DNA from: Calonectria ilicicola
Lineage: Eukaryota; Ascomycota; Sordariomycetes; Hypocreales; Nectriaceae
Reading direction: 5' to 3'
Assembly (NCBI GenBank): GCA_020809705.1
Contig: CP085832.1
Span: 992,001-1,056,000 of the forward strand
Length of the DNA: 64,000 bases
This document shows positions 21,074 to 32,822 of the stretch, piece after piece (the stretch's first letter is position 1; each line of letters opens with the position of its first letter). Position numbers and translations under genes: made by a program. The notes beneath the pieces are model-generated. The model was not told where the DNA came from, did no database searches, and worked only from the letters and a program-made list of their open reading frames with translations.

Positions 21074-22860
21074 CTTTGCGACAATTAATTGGACGATTTG
21101 GTGATTAGGGGTTGGTTCGGAACTATGCAAGCGAGGTGATGCGGAATGCAATCCATCAAGGTTCCCGGCGACCAATATATATATTCAGCCTTTTGACCGT
21201 GCCGTGGAGCTTCGTGGAGCTCAAGACGCTCAGCCAAGAGCCTCTACGCCTCATCAGGGCCAAACCCCGCAAGTGTTTCTCCTCTATGACATAGCCCTCG
21301 TGCGGTCCATCGGCACAATGTTATCATCGGAACTCGGATCCGCATCATCGACGAATAGACGAAGAGACCCCAAGGCCTATTACAGGAAAGGATTGGATGT
21401 CGGATGAGAACGTGGCTTTACGAAAATCCAACTCGGGCTTCTGACACTACCTCAACAGTCTCTGCCCTGGAGCAAGCACCACTCTGAGCCTATCAGCTTT
21501 AGGCAAGTGCCTGCTCAAATGCGGAATCTCGCGGCCCGATTGGGGGAACTCGGGAGTGACGGAGGAGTTATGTCATGGCTCCGATGCGGATCCGCAGGCT
21601 GGAGTTCTCAAAAACGACAGTGGTGAGCTTTTTCCGGGAGTTCGAACTCCATCACCCCGCACCACATCGGGAACTAAAGCCAAGACTGCGGGGGCGGGGC
21701 TCATTAGGAAGCTATGACAGATCAAATGATTACGTATGAGTATGAGCATGGAGCAACGTAGGAAAATACGAGACGCGGTAAAACCAAGGAGGATTTAATT
21801 GGCTAAAGTAGATGAACTTTTGGTGCGTATACTATTCTTGATAACGTCTTCTGTTTCATCTCGACCTTTCACTTCTTTCGTTGAAATGGAGATCTTTGGC
21901 GGCTTAGACCAAACTACTTTAGCAACTTGTAACCAGTCTGTCGCCCTCCGTTTCTCTCATCCATTCAAGTTTTCGAATGACTAACCTTGCTATATAGAAG
22001 GTTGGCATTGAAACTTGTTCCGAGCATGTGCGCGGGGTCATTCATATGTGACCTGTAACTGTTTCGTATTCTAGAACTCACCAAGACATGTCGCAACGCA
22101 GATGCAAGGGAAGTGCCAACCTGATGCCCCCAAACTTCCATCCTTGGTGGATTGCTACCATTGGGCGTGTGTCTAATGCTTGATATATCTTATTATCAGC
22201 GTTCTTCGATGACTGGTCCAACTAGATAAACATCCCTGGCTTGCCAAGCTTCAGGGCCCTCGTTTCACCACCTACTAATGGCATGTGCATCGTGCATCAT
22301 ATAGCCTGCTGGCTTGGCGGTGCTTGGCAACACATCCGGGGCCAACGGCTTCCTACATATACGCCACCTCAACCATGCCACATGGGCGGGTTGACCCCTG
22401 AACTTGCACGTGGGATACCGGGTGTTCGGTATACCCTCCCCCACGCAATTAACAAAGAAAGCTATCACGAACTAGCGGGGTCGCTTTATCTAAAAGAGGC
22501 ACCTGAAGGATACGACGCTGGAATGGTGTTTGCCATTGGCTCGTCTCAAGCTATTGGCAAGCATTGGGCCATGAATTAATTGCTATCCAATCAGGGCATT
22601 CAATGTTTAAGCGACACCAAGAACCAGTAAATTGGTACCTAGCTTAGACAACTCTTATCAAGTGTAAAACATCACGCATGAGAGATCGTTTCTTATATGT
22701 ATGAAGCGTCTCAGATTGACCTGCAAGTGAGAATTATACATGTCCAACTCGAATTCTAATACTCGTAGCAGAACCCTGCAGTCATAGCATACCGTCATAA
22801 CAAATTATCAATTTCTCAATGTCCCCTCTCATTATCCTCCTCCTCCAGCACAGCTGGCGC
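21074..22860. other. Intergenic region, palindromes, no gene seen
   Basis: About 1.8 kb. The first 0.7 kb, upstream of the GFA gene, is richer in GC and holds repeated CGGATCCG-type palindromes and a 14-bp perfect palindrome (separate entry). The frame at 22241-22579 has no recognisable domain and is not supported. Confidence 0.6.
21637..21650. promoter_or_regulatory. 14-bp perfect palindrome GGAGTTCGAACTCC
   Basis: A perfect dyad about 560 bp 5' of the GFA gene. The core CGGATCCGC also occurs upstream (about 21337-21349) and again, inverted, near 21579. Everted or inverted CGG halves are typical of Zn2Cys6 regulator sites, but no regulator can be assigned. Confidence 0.35.
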
Positions 22861-24576
22861 TCAAGCCTTCTGGGTAACTTCTGGCTTCTCTCCATCGCTG
22901 CCCCGCGGCTCGGACTCGAGATCTCCTCCTCTGGCCTGCGCATTGTCCAAAGCATCCTGGCCGGCAACTTCGCGCGCATCCACGTCGTGTGCAATGTCAA
23001 ACTTGCCGCGCAGGTTCTCAGGTCCGATGAAGGTCAGCAGAATGACATAGGCGTACACGGCGCCCATGAAGATGCAGATGACCTTGCCGTAGTCGTAGCG
23101 GGTCACGCCCTTGGTGGTCTCGGGCAGTGGGTAGTTCTCACCCAGGCGGGCCTCGATGGTCGACGAGGCAGACGAGGCGAGGTTACCAAGCTGGTACGAT
23201 GTACCGACGACAAAGGTTCGGAAAGCGCCAGGAGACAGCTCCATCAGGTGGATGGGGATGACACCCCAAGCGCCCTGGACACAGAACTGTTGGAAGAATG
23301 CGGCGGCCATGATGGCGTTGCCACGGACGAATGTGTATGGGTACAAAAGGGCGCCGCCAACGATGCAGCAGCAGACGATGCTGAAACGACGGCCGACGGA
23401 CTGACTGCAGAAACCAACGACGGTACCGCCGAGCATGGCGCCAAGGTTGGCAACGACCTGGGTAACAGTGATCTTGGTCTTGCTAAAGTTGAGCTGGTTT
23501 TGGAGCATGGTTGGGTACAAGTCCTGACTGCCGTGGCTCATGAAGTTGAAGCCAGCCATGAGGAGCACAAGGTAGACGAGCAGCATCCAGTGCTTCTTAA
23601 GCGCAACCTTGCCTTCTTCGACAAAGACTTTGCTGACGGCATCGTGGCCGACCTCCTGACGCAAACGCTGACGCTCGCGGTAGGCCTGGGTCTCGGGGAG
23701 AATGAGACGCCAGAGGATAAAGATGACTGGGGGGCAGGCACCGAACCAGAAAAGCGGGCGCCAGCCGTGGCTGGTGGTATCGACGAGACCTTGGGAGAAG
23801 GCTGCGGCAAGAAGGTAGCCAAAGGCATACTGTGAACACAGAAGTTAGCGCAATCATGTTAGAGGATGTTCACTAAACTTACACCTTGCTGTAGAATACC
23901 ACTCATGATACCTCGAGCTTCCTCGGGGCAATCTTCAAGAGCGGTGGCGGCAGCGTTACCGTAAAGACCACCCATGGCAATACCAAAGAGGGCTCGGCAA
24001 GCGAGGAACTGCTGGTAAGTCTGGCAGAAACCAGTGCCCTGTGGCTGGTCAGCAAAAAAGTCCTTTTGCTAAGCAAATCAAGAGTGGGTAGCCATACAAG
24101 CTCCAGACAGATGAAAAGCATGTTGTTCACGATAAAGGGCCACTTTCGACCCCATCGATCGGCGGCAATACCAAATGCAACAGAGCCGACAGATCGGAAC
24201 ATGAGCACAAGGGTGATTCCCCAGGTAATGTCAGTCTTGGTCTTGCCAAAACTCTCGGCAAGGTCCGTAACGGTCAAAGAGACGGTGAAGAAATCGAAGG
24301 CGTCCCAGGTCTGCGCGGTGACAAAGTTTCAACGGTCAGCAATAAGGTCTTACGCAGAAAGATAGTAAAAAAATAATAAAAATAAAATAAACGTACCCAC
24401 GCCCAGAAGGCGACGAAGAAAAAGGCCCATTGCTGGGCATTGAGCATGCGAATCAACTTGAAGGGATTCGGGACGTGCAGCATGGGCGGCTTGAGCGAGG
24501 AGAAGCGCGTAGCGACGTACTCGCTGGGCGACATGCCCTCGTAGGGCGGCCGGGAGTCGTACTCGGTCTGAGCCAT
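22861..24576 (-). CDS. Jen1-type monocarboxylate/proton permease (MFS)
   Basis: Four exons read from 24576: 24576-24397, 24310-24098, 24038-23883, 23829-22861; about 505 aa. All introns are GT-AG, 53-86 nt, at phase 0. The protein is a 12-helix major facilitator. The Jen1 family signature NxxSHxSQDxxxT is visible as NFMSHGSQDLYPT in the second half, and the MFS loop motif appears as ADRWGRKWPF. Known members carry lactate, pyruvate, acetate or dicarboxylates into the cell with protons; the exact substrate here is unknown. The hydrophilic N-terminus (MAQTEYDSRPPYEGMSPSEY) and the acidic, lysine-containing C-terminus are cytosolic and may be ubiquitylated for glucose-induced turnover, as in yeast Jen1. 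Catabolite-type regulation is likely by analogy. Confidence 0.92.
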
Positions 24577-27500
24577 GATGGGCAATGGCGAAGACTCAAG
24601 TTTCTTCGACAGGGAATGAGGAGAAAAGGAGGATTTTTTTCCTAGAGTGGAAAGAAAAGAGAACAAGGGGATTGTCTAAATTAAACAATGGCCCCCTCCG
24701 ACTTTAAGTCCTGTCTCAGTCCCGATGCTGGGAAATTGAGACTTGGGCAAAAGAAGAAAAAAAAAAAAGACCAAGAGGTGCGTGTGTGATGTCACTGACC
24801 AGCAAGCCGCAGGACCTAAAAAAAGCCCGCGCCCCAAGACAGCCAGTTTCTTCTATTTAAGCATACAAGCAGAAACAAGACCAGAGGCCAAGGGGATGAT
24901 GATCAATGCCGATACCAAACAAGGAGAAAAAAGAAAACGGCCCAGGGAGGCGGGCCAGGTTAAATATGCTGGGAGCTCGTCACACCCCAAGATCCCCACT
25001 TACACACGTCGTCGATCCCATCACGACGGAAAAGGACCCTAAAAGATACCCCAGTACATACATACACTGCACTACACTGAGGAGGCCAAACCGAAAGAAA
25101 ACAAGGCTAGCCCAAAGGACCACGGTCAGAAGAGACTGGGACTTGGGCAAGGGCACGAATCCCCAAAGGGAAGGACCAATGGCATCGCACAGCTTAGTGA
25201 TTTGTTCTACTTCGGCGAACCCCGTTGTCATCATTTCCCCCTCCTCGTCCCTACCCTACCTCAGCATGGCATCGTGTCACGCACCAGCAGCGCACGATAA
25301 TTAGAAGAAAACAGCAGAGCATAGCCTCTCTGCCTGTCCTTTTTCGGGTTCTGGTCGGTCTCCCGGTTTAACCCATAGACGGCCATTTCCCCGGGTTTGC
25401 TAGGAGCCAATGCACAGACTAGTGAGGAGGAGGGGGGATGGGGATGGGGATGGGGATGGGAAATGGAAGGGGTGGGGAGGGGGATGGGGATGAGATGATG
25501 ATGGTGTGAATGTGACCGAGGAGAGGAGCAGGCTAGGGCGCGGACAACGTTGCGGCGGTGGCTTCTTGGGTTATGCAACACAGCAGCATTAGGAGCGGCC
25601 ACACGCAGGCAGTGAGAGAGAGGCGCTTGCAGATCGCGACGTTTCCATGTTGGGCCAGCGTCCGGTCGAGTGCCGATCTCCACACCAGGCTGCGCGTCCC
25701 GTCACATGGGGTATGGGTGGCCGGTAAGTAGAAAGAAACAGAGAGAGGAGAGGGAAACGGCTTTCGCCTTCGCGCGCGCGTGTCTCTTGCAGGTTTTAGG
25801 CTGATGGGGCGTGAGCATGACGGCGACTTGTGTTTTTTTTTTTTTTTTATGATGTTGTGTGGTGCGCGCGCATGTGCATCTGTCTGTCTTGGACGACGTT
25901 CAAAAGCCAAGAAGTGCGGCTGAACAAGATGGGAAAGGGAAAGCATCTAGAAAGCTGGGCAAAGTCTTGGCTGGAGAGCCGCACAAAAAAAAAAAGCCAT
26001 GATGACAGACATGGGAAACGCCATTTTTTGCCAACGTACACCTAATCTCTCCAACGCAGATTTCCCCTCACCAGAACCACATGGCTTTGCTCGAATCACA
26101 GATTTCCTCCACCCTGGGGCAGAAGAGAGATGGCGGGGCCCCTCGCTCTCTATCTCTGTTCTCTCCACAACCGCAATCTCTCTCTCTCTGTTACTGCTTT
26201 TGCCTTCTTTCCCCTCTGGGGTCGTCGTCCCTCTGGCTCGTCCCATGGCCTGCCTGCCTAGCATGGGTTCCCCCCCAGTGCCCACACCATTCCCGGCTCC
26301 AAACATCCGCGCTGGGCGGGGAGGGTGCTTCGGCCGATTGGGGGTCATCCCTGTCGCACCAAGCGGCGCCAGCGCGGGAAGCGGGTCCCCTGGTCAATCG
26401 GCAATCCGGCACGCCTTGGTCTGTAAATTCATGTACATCACTCACACACCTGGAACGAGCCATAGGCGTCACAAGGTAGACCTAAGCAGCAGCAGCATCG
26501 TCACAAGCAAGATGCCCTCACCAACGGGGAGTAGACAACTTGCCCTCGTCTTATGTATGTCTCAGTCAACGAGGCTTTTTTTTTTCTCTTGCCTTCGCCT
26601 CCCTCGGGGAGTTGGCCACCATGCTGCGCAGTCAATGGCTGACCATGATGACCACAAATGACCACAATGCTGCTCTACTGCTTCCACACACCTCCGCAGC
26701 AACGAAACGACCCACGACCAACCCAACCCCCCGGAGGGACCATCACGGCCCTCTTCCAATAGCAGCGTCATCCTGTTCAAAATACCATGCACCGTCATAC
26801 TTTAGTCAAACAGCCCTTGAACCCCATTCTCCGCATCTCGAACCTTTTTTCCCCAACCGAGCTCAGCTCCGGTGGCCACCACCACCACCTCCTCCTCCAA
26901 ATCCCTCCTCGTCACCTTTAGTCTTGGGAATCCGGGCGACTGGCGTCCACGCCATTTCTCTTCAGCAAACCTTTTTTACGAATCAGCACTCTAATCACAA
27001 ATCGTAATCCCCTTGCTCGCTTCCCTCGACTCCCCCGCCCCCTCCTTTCCTTTCCCCGAACTTTCCCGTCCTTCCGCCGGGGCTTCTGGAACTAATTGCT
27101 CGACGCCACGGTGTTGTTGATGTGAAATCCTGGGGTAACCGAACCTAAAAACCCATGTATGTACTTTCTTTGCCTCTCTATCTCCTCGTACTCTGACTAG
27201 GGGTCCCGAATCATGTCCTCGCGGCCCCCTTCCCATGCTCCTCCACATTTTTACTCACGAGCACCACAATTTTTTTTCCCTCTCCATTCCCTTCCTTCTG
27301 TAAGTGGGCTTCTCTTCTAATCCCTGTGCTGCTTTATCATCATTTTGCTTCTTTCCCTCTTGCCCATGTCTCCATGAACCCTTGGCAGCCGACTGTATCC
27401 TCGGCAACCCTACATGCCGTACGCCCGCTCGGCCATGACTACTTGTGAACAAGGTCATCCATCTAGATGTAAGCATGCAAGTGAAAACAGACCTACGTGG

Positions 27501-28342
27501 AGTTAAAAGGATTCGAACAAGAATATGCAGCCGAAGAGACCTGAATACAGGAAATGCTGTTGCATATTGTATCCTTTCTCAAAGATTAGAATTACTAATA
27601 TCTAGCAACTGGGTTTAATGTCATATCGTCTAAACATCGCTTAGCACCCACCCGCTTTCCACATCAAAAGCGTTGAGATATACCCGTAATCTCCACAGCG
27701 GGCCATCGTTTATGCTTAGGGCTGCAGTTTGTAAAACCAAGCCGCTCTGTACTGTAAATAGCTTTTGACATGTGCATCTTGATGGCCTCCATTTGGTTTC
27801 GGCCCTGCCGATCACACCTCGCCAACAGATAACATCCTAGCTCCCATCTGCAAGCTACCTGCTGGGCAAGGGTTCCACGTCACTGAAAATCGTCACAAAC
27901 TGAACTCAAACCGGAAACAAAGACTTGAAATGGGCCCCTCGCAAAGAGGGAAAGCAAAGATTGTCTTGATGCTTGTATAATACTCGCGCCCGAAAATCGG
28001 GCACAAAACTAAAAAACAATCCCACCCCCAACGCCTCCAGCCCAGGGTATATCGGGTATCCCCCGTGGTCAAATAATCCTACACACATCGCAGCCCTCAT
28101 TGAACAACGCTCATACTCCCTCGTCTTCGTCATCATATCACTCTCCGAAAAGAAATTACCTCCCCCAAGTTGTTCACCAAAGATGGCTCTCAGGTTGTCG
28201 CCCAAGGTCAAAAACCGAAAACAATAGCCGACTCCTCATTAATCCTGCAAGAGCAGTGTCCGGGGGGCTGTAACCCGCCACATCAGCTCTTGCTCGTTAC
28301 CACTACCCGTTCGTTCTAAAAATAAAAAAAACAACTCATTCT
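24577..28342. other. 3.8-kb gene-poor region
   Basis: The region lies between the start of the Jen1-type permease and the end of the Zn2Cys6 gene. It holds CT-rich and GA-rich runs, a poly-T run near 25834-25848, a G-rich tract and many overlapping frames with biased composition (for example 25999-26661 plus and 25947-26348 minus). None has a convincing domain. The left part is the permease promoter; the right end is the 3' UTR of the regulator. A non-coding RNA here cannot be excluded. Confidence 0.55.
25425..25496. repeat. GGGGAT tandem G-tract
   Basis: Repeated GGGGAT units with further runs of four to six G lie within about 70 bp. The tract has the form of a G-quadruplex-prone element about 0.85-0.9 kb 5' of the Jen1-type permease start. 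It is non-coding as far as can be seen. Confidence 0.7.
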
Positions 28343-31300
28343 TTAGACACCACCACCCATGAAGGCAGCGAGGTCGTCCAAATCGAGGAGCTGTCGCTCA
28401 AAAGCCTGGCAAAGCTCAGGCGCAGTCATGTCTTGGCTGGTAGCCTGGCCCTCCTGGCCTGGCATCATGCCATTGGACATCATGTCGGGGCTATCCTGCT
28501 TGGCGCCATGCGGGTGAGCAGAGTTGTGAGGCGCACCGGCAGGAGGGGGGGATACTGTGGTGGGGGTAGAGACGCCACCTGAGCCACCATTGATAGTGGT
28601 GACGCCAGGTCGTCGTGGGAGGGCTGTGGGGGGTTCGCTGTCACCTCGAACAGACTCGGAGACGGATCGTGGCGGGCCCTGTCCAGAGACACTTGAGGCG
28701 GTGTTCTGCTGATCGTAATCCATCGCATCAGGGTTTGTGTCGGCGTTGGATGAAATTTCGTCCTTCATGCTGCTGGAAGGACCATGTGAGCTGGAGCCGT
28801 GTCGAACAGAGCCCGAGGTGGTGGCATCGTTATTCAAGACACGCTGCATGACCGTCAGGTGTCGCAGCCAGCTTCCCATGAGAGGCCAGTTCTCAGTGCC
28901 GTCGCTCATGAATCGGAGGCCGTCCTTGACAATGTGAGCAGCCGTCTCAACCGCGTTAGGCGGAGTCAGCCCTTTTAGAGACAGGTATGCCACCGTGGCG
29001 CTTGCGGTAAAGGATGAAAAGAGCATGAAGATGGGGAAGCAAGGAATGTGGTCCTTCTCAGAACCAGCTTCGACGGCGGTTAGAAGCGAAATAATACCAT
29101 GGCACGAGGTGAAGAGGCGATCGACGATATCGTGGCAGCGGGGGTTCATGCGGAAGCTCTCGAGGTTGAAGTTGGGGGCTGTTACCTCCTGGAGCAGGCG
29201 ACGACGGTGGACGAAAACTGTGGCGCAGTGAAGCAGGCAGTGAAGCATGGCAAAGGTGTAACCGGATCCCATCGTCATGTGAAGGTTGATCTGGCCAGGT
29301 TTATCGACAAACTGCATGGGAAGCTGGGCTCGCAGACCCTCAATTTTGGCGATGAGGTCAGACCAGTCATCTTCTCGGAAGCTAGCCAGGGTGGTCGTAG
29401 TGAGCATCGCAACAACATCGCGCCAGATAGTCGAAGCCAGGACAATGTATCCAAACTCGCCAATCTCCGAAGATGGCGGCTGGCCCGGTGGCACGGCGGT
29501 AGGGTCAAGCTGCTGACGGAGAGTCTTGACAAAGACGGCATTGCCAAAAGCAAAGTTAATATCGGAGCAGGGCAGCGAGACATCGGCGGTGTCGTGGGGG
29601 CTCAGAGCGGCATAGCGACCCGGGGTGCTGGTCAGGAGGCAGTCAAGGATATAGATCAACCAAATGGTGCGTCGGAGCGATTCGTCGCGCAAGAACTGGT
29701 CGGCGTCGGGGGCGGCGTGGTGGCTGTTGAGAATACGGTACATCTGGACCATGCGGGCCGCTTGGCCCAGGTAGATGTAGGCGCGCACTGCATTGCGGGA
29801 ACCCCACTCGTGGATGATGATGAGACAGAGGGCCTGAATGTCAACGAGATTTGGGTGATCCAGGTTCTGGTTGATCAGGGCAATGGCCTTGGCGGCGAAG
29901 GTCTCGGCGGCCTGGGTGGGGCCTCCATAGCGACGGATGAGACTCGGCGAGCTCCTGTGAAAACGTGACGGGTTAGCGCCTCGGACGGTTCCGTTTTCTT
30001 CAAGACAAAACGGTGGATCTGGAGGGACATCGGGGACCAGGAACGGGATTCTTCGGCTGAAGTGCGGGTGACGGGGCACGGGGTTTGCACCGATCGGTGT
30101 GGACCCACATGCCGGGCGGAGGGCAAGTGAGCGAGGGCCAGGGAAACGAGGGCACAACCAGAGGTGCCCGCTCGGCAAGGGAAATGACAACGGGTGGGGA
30201 TTGCCGCTATTGTGTGGCCAAGAGCACCGTGATCGGGAATGGGACAACCGGAAACAGGAACGTACCGAGCGGCGCAGGTCAACAGGCCATACACCAGGGC
30301 AGCGTCGAGGGACGCGCTCTTGAGCTGCTGCACAAACGACGGCTTGTGGAACGCAACGCAGGCGGGGAACGTCTTGGAGACGACGCGCTCACACTCGGCG
30401 ATGAGCTCGGGGGTCAGTCTGTGTGACACGAAGAAACAGGGTTAGCACAAGCATTGGCAGGTTAGCCGGCAGAACAAGTCCGGCGAAGGCAAACAGGAAG
30501 AAGGGCGGGAGCGGCAGATGGGCAGAGAGGGGTGAACGGAGCAGGTCGACGTGTGTGGTACGACGACCCGGCCGGGGCGCTCGGGCTGTGGAGACGCGCG
30601 CACACGAGCAGGCAATGCAGCGCGACAAAACAGCGACAGTTATAGAGCACCGTGGGCTGTCTGCTCGTCAACTACGCCCCAAGCCCAGTAAGTAACCCAC
30701 AGTCCCAGTTCCAGTCCCAGTCGGGAGCTAAAAACAACACGGCGAGGCCCAAGACAACTCGGGGCTGCTCGGTGCGTCAACGGACTAGGGGCTGGGGCTG
30801 AGGGAGACGAATGCCACGAAAAAGTTCGGGGCGTCCCGTAAGCCGAGGACAAAGGACGGAGTGGAGGCGGGCTGGGAAGTCCCAATGTGTGCAGTGCGAC
30901 TGCGGCTCGGGGGGAAGCATTCGTCGAGATGCGACGACCAACAGGTGTGTGGGAAATGGACAAAGGACCAGAGCGAGGACAGGGCAGGGCAGGGGTTCGA
31001 GGCATGGGGGGTGGTGGGTGGGAGCAAAGTGGAGGAGGCGTTCCGGCCACTCGGACGGAATACTTGGGCGAGGGCAACGGAGTCGAGAGACTTCAAAGAG
31101 GGGAACAGAGGCGGGTGACTGTGTGCCGCCGATCCACTCCCCCTAGGAAGCCGGATGCACGGCCACAAAGGGTAGGAGGTGTCCGACAAGGCATGCCGTG
31201 ATATTCTGCGAGGGTGGACGACATGTGGTGATTTTTGGGGGATGCAATGGGATAGCTCAAGGTGTTGGAAGAGGAAATGGGGTGATAGTAGTGACGGGGA

Positions 31301-31644
31301 GCAACTGAAGAAGAAAAAAAGCAAACGTACTTGTCCGAGTTGGCCTGGACATGGCGGGCGGCGCCAGTGCCCACGACGGCCTGTCGCGCATCAGCAGCGC
31401 CGCCGGGCCCGGAGGCCGGCAGGTTGTCGCGAGGAGGTCGATGAGGGTTCGCATGGCGCGCTGGGCTCTGGCCGTGATGGTGGGCCATGCTCTCCGAAGG
31501 AAGATAGCAGTCGTGCATGCCCTTTGCGCAGTTCTTGCACGGCGCCCGGCCGTTCTCGTAGACACACTTGGTCTTGCCCTTGCGGCAGCGCACACAGGCG
31601 CCGCCCGCCCTGAGGGCAGTCGAGCGCACAACGCCGGAGGACAT
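28343..31644 (-). CDS. Zn2Cys6 fungal transcription factor
   Basis: Three exons read from 31644: 31644-31331, 30418-30266, 29954-28343; about 692 aa. Exon 1 encodes a binuclear zinc cluster with cysteines at residues 17, 20, 27, 36, 39 and 46 (spacing C-x2-C-x6-C-x8-C-x2-C-x6-C), followed by a His/Pro-rich linker. Exons 2 and 3 encode the fungal-specific transcription factor (middle homology) domain: LTPELIAECERVVSKTFPAC, LVYGLLTCAAR, LVDIQALCLIIIHEWGSRN, and LRRTIWLIYILDCLLTSTPG. The C-terminus is Pro/Ser/Gly-rich and ends in a hydrophobic-acidic stretch (QLLDLDDLAAFMGG) that could be an activation segment. Introns are 912 and 311 nt, very long for this genome, yet both have good GT/AG sites and CTAAC branch points, and each is needed to keep frame. 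Target genes are unknown. Confidence 0.85.
30419..31330 (-). other. 912-nt intron of the Zn2Cys6 gene
   Basis: This intron begins GTACGT and ends GCTAAC...CACAG, separating the zinc cluster from the regulatory domain. It is GC-rich and holds no second gene that I can support. An additional small exon inside it, or a second promoter making a protein without the zinc cluster, is possible. Confidence 0.6.
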
Positions 31645-32801
31645 GGTGCAGAGACGTCAGATGCGTGCTGGAGATCGGGAGTGGTGAGACAGTGACGGTT
31701 CTTGTTGTGCGCGCACAAACGGGGAGACTGGCGGAAGGTTGTCCGGGAAGATAAGATGAGACGAAATGAGACCCGGCGGAGTCGGAAGAGATGGCGCGTG
31801 GGGGGACGGCGGCGACAACGGAGTGAGGGCGAAATCGCGTCGTCAACGTGGCGCTTGTAGGCTGAGTGCGCAGGACCGAGAGAAGTGGAGGAGTGAGTCC
31901 AAAGGCTCAGCGAGGCAGCGGCGGTGCGTCACAAAATTCCGGAGGAGTCAGTCGGTGGACGTGGAGGTGAGCGAGTCCAGACACCGAACGGAAGGCGCGC
32001 GCAAAGGTGCAGAAGGATGTCCGGGCGATGAGGGACACGCGCAAGGCCAAAGAGGGGAACAATGCAGAGCGAGGTCGAGCCCAAGGGCCTCTCTGTTCTG
32101 ATGTTTGGGGTCCTGTGTTGGACAGGCGCACAATGCAGTGAATGGTGTTTGTTGTTTGCTTGTCCGTCGTCTGTCGATACAAGTCCGGGCGAGGAGTAAA
32201 GGTCAAGAGGCACCTCACGGGGCGGGAGCCGGCGGCAACAACAGGCCGGGAAGGGGGGAAGAGAGGAGCCGGCGCTGGCCGGGTTTTCCAGAGACGGGCA
32301 GGCGACGAAAACCAGATAAAAGATACAAAACACGCCTGCCTCGCAAAGACGACAAGACTCGGAGGCGCTCGAGGAAGAATGCGAGAGAGAGAAGGGGATG
32401 GTGCAGGAGCAGGAGCGGAGGAGGAGAAGACGGGGGAAGGCGAGGCGGGCGCGGGAAGATGGGATCTGGGCTATGGGGACAGGTACACATATGGAGAACG
32501 GCCGAGAAGCCCAGCTTCCGGCAGCAGAGAAAAACGAGAGCCCACCAGAACAGCACTCCAGCAAAACAAGACCGAAGCGTACGGGGGTGGGCCCGTCGCC
32601 TGAGCCCCGTGTGGCGGGGCCATAGAAACGGCGAGGGACGGTAGGGGACTGACGAGCGCTGAAGACCCAGTAGGTACAGTACCCGGGCGACTGGTGGAGT
32701 GAGCCCTGGAGGGTACGTATTCGACGCCCGTCGCCAAGCGCCGGCGGGTCGGCGTCGGGTGAGCAGTGGTCTTGCACCTCCATCATGTCTGGACGTCATT
32801 C

Positions 32802-32822
32802 TTTTTTTTTTTTTTTTTTTTT
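32802..32822. repeat. Poly-T tract, 21 nt
   Basis: An uninterrupted run of 21 T lies 1.2 kb upstream of the Zn2Cys6 start (poly-A on the gene's strand). Long dA:dT runs exclude nucleosomes and often mark fungal promoters. Confidence 0.8.

Noticed and set aside
22241..22579. 112-codon frame upstream of the Jen1-type gene
   Set aside because: No family resemblance, no promoter-like context, and codon use not convincing.
22819..23835. 338-codon plus-strand frame over the Jen1-type gene
   Set aside because: It is the antisense shadow of the permease's last exon.
25999..26661. 220-codon plus-strand frame in the 3.8-kb gap
   Set aside because: Composition follows CT-rich simple sequence, the minus strand is also open, and no domain or codon pattern is visible.
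27500..27530. B-box-like GTTCGAATCC on the minus strand
   Set aside because: Flanking bases do not form a T stem and no anticodon arm can be built.
29099..29968. 289-codon plus-strand frame over the Zn2Cys6 gene
   Set aside because: Antisense shadow of the regulatory domain; no independent support.
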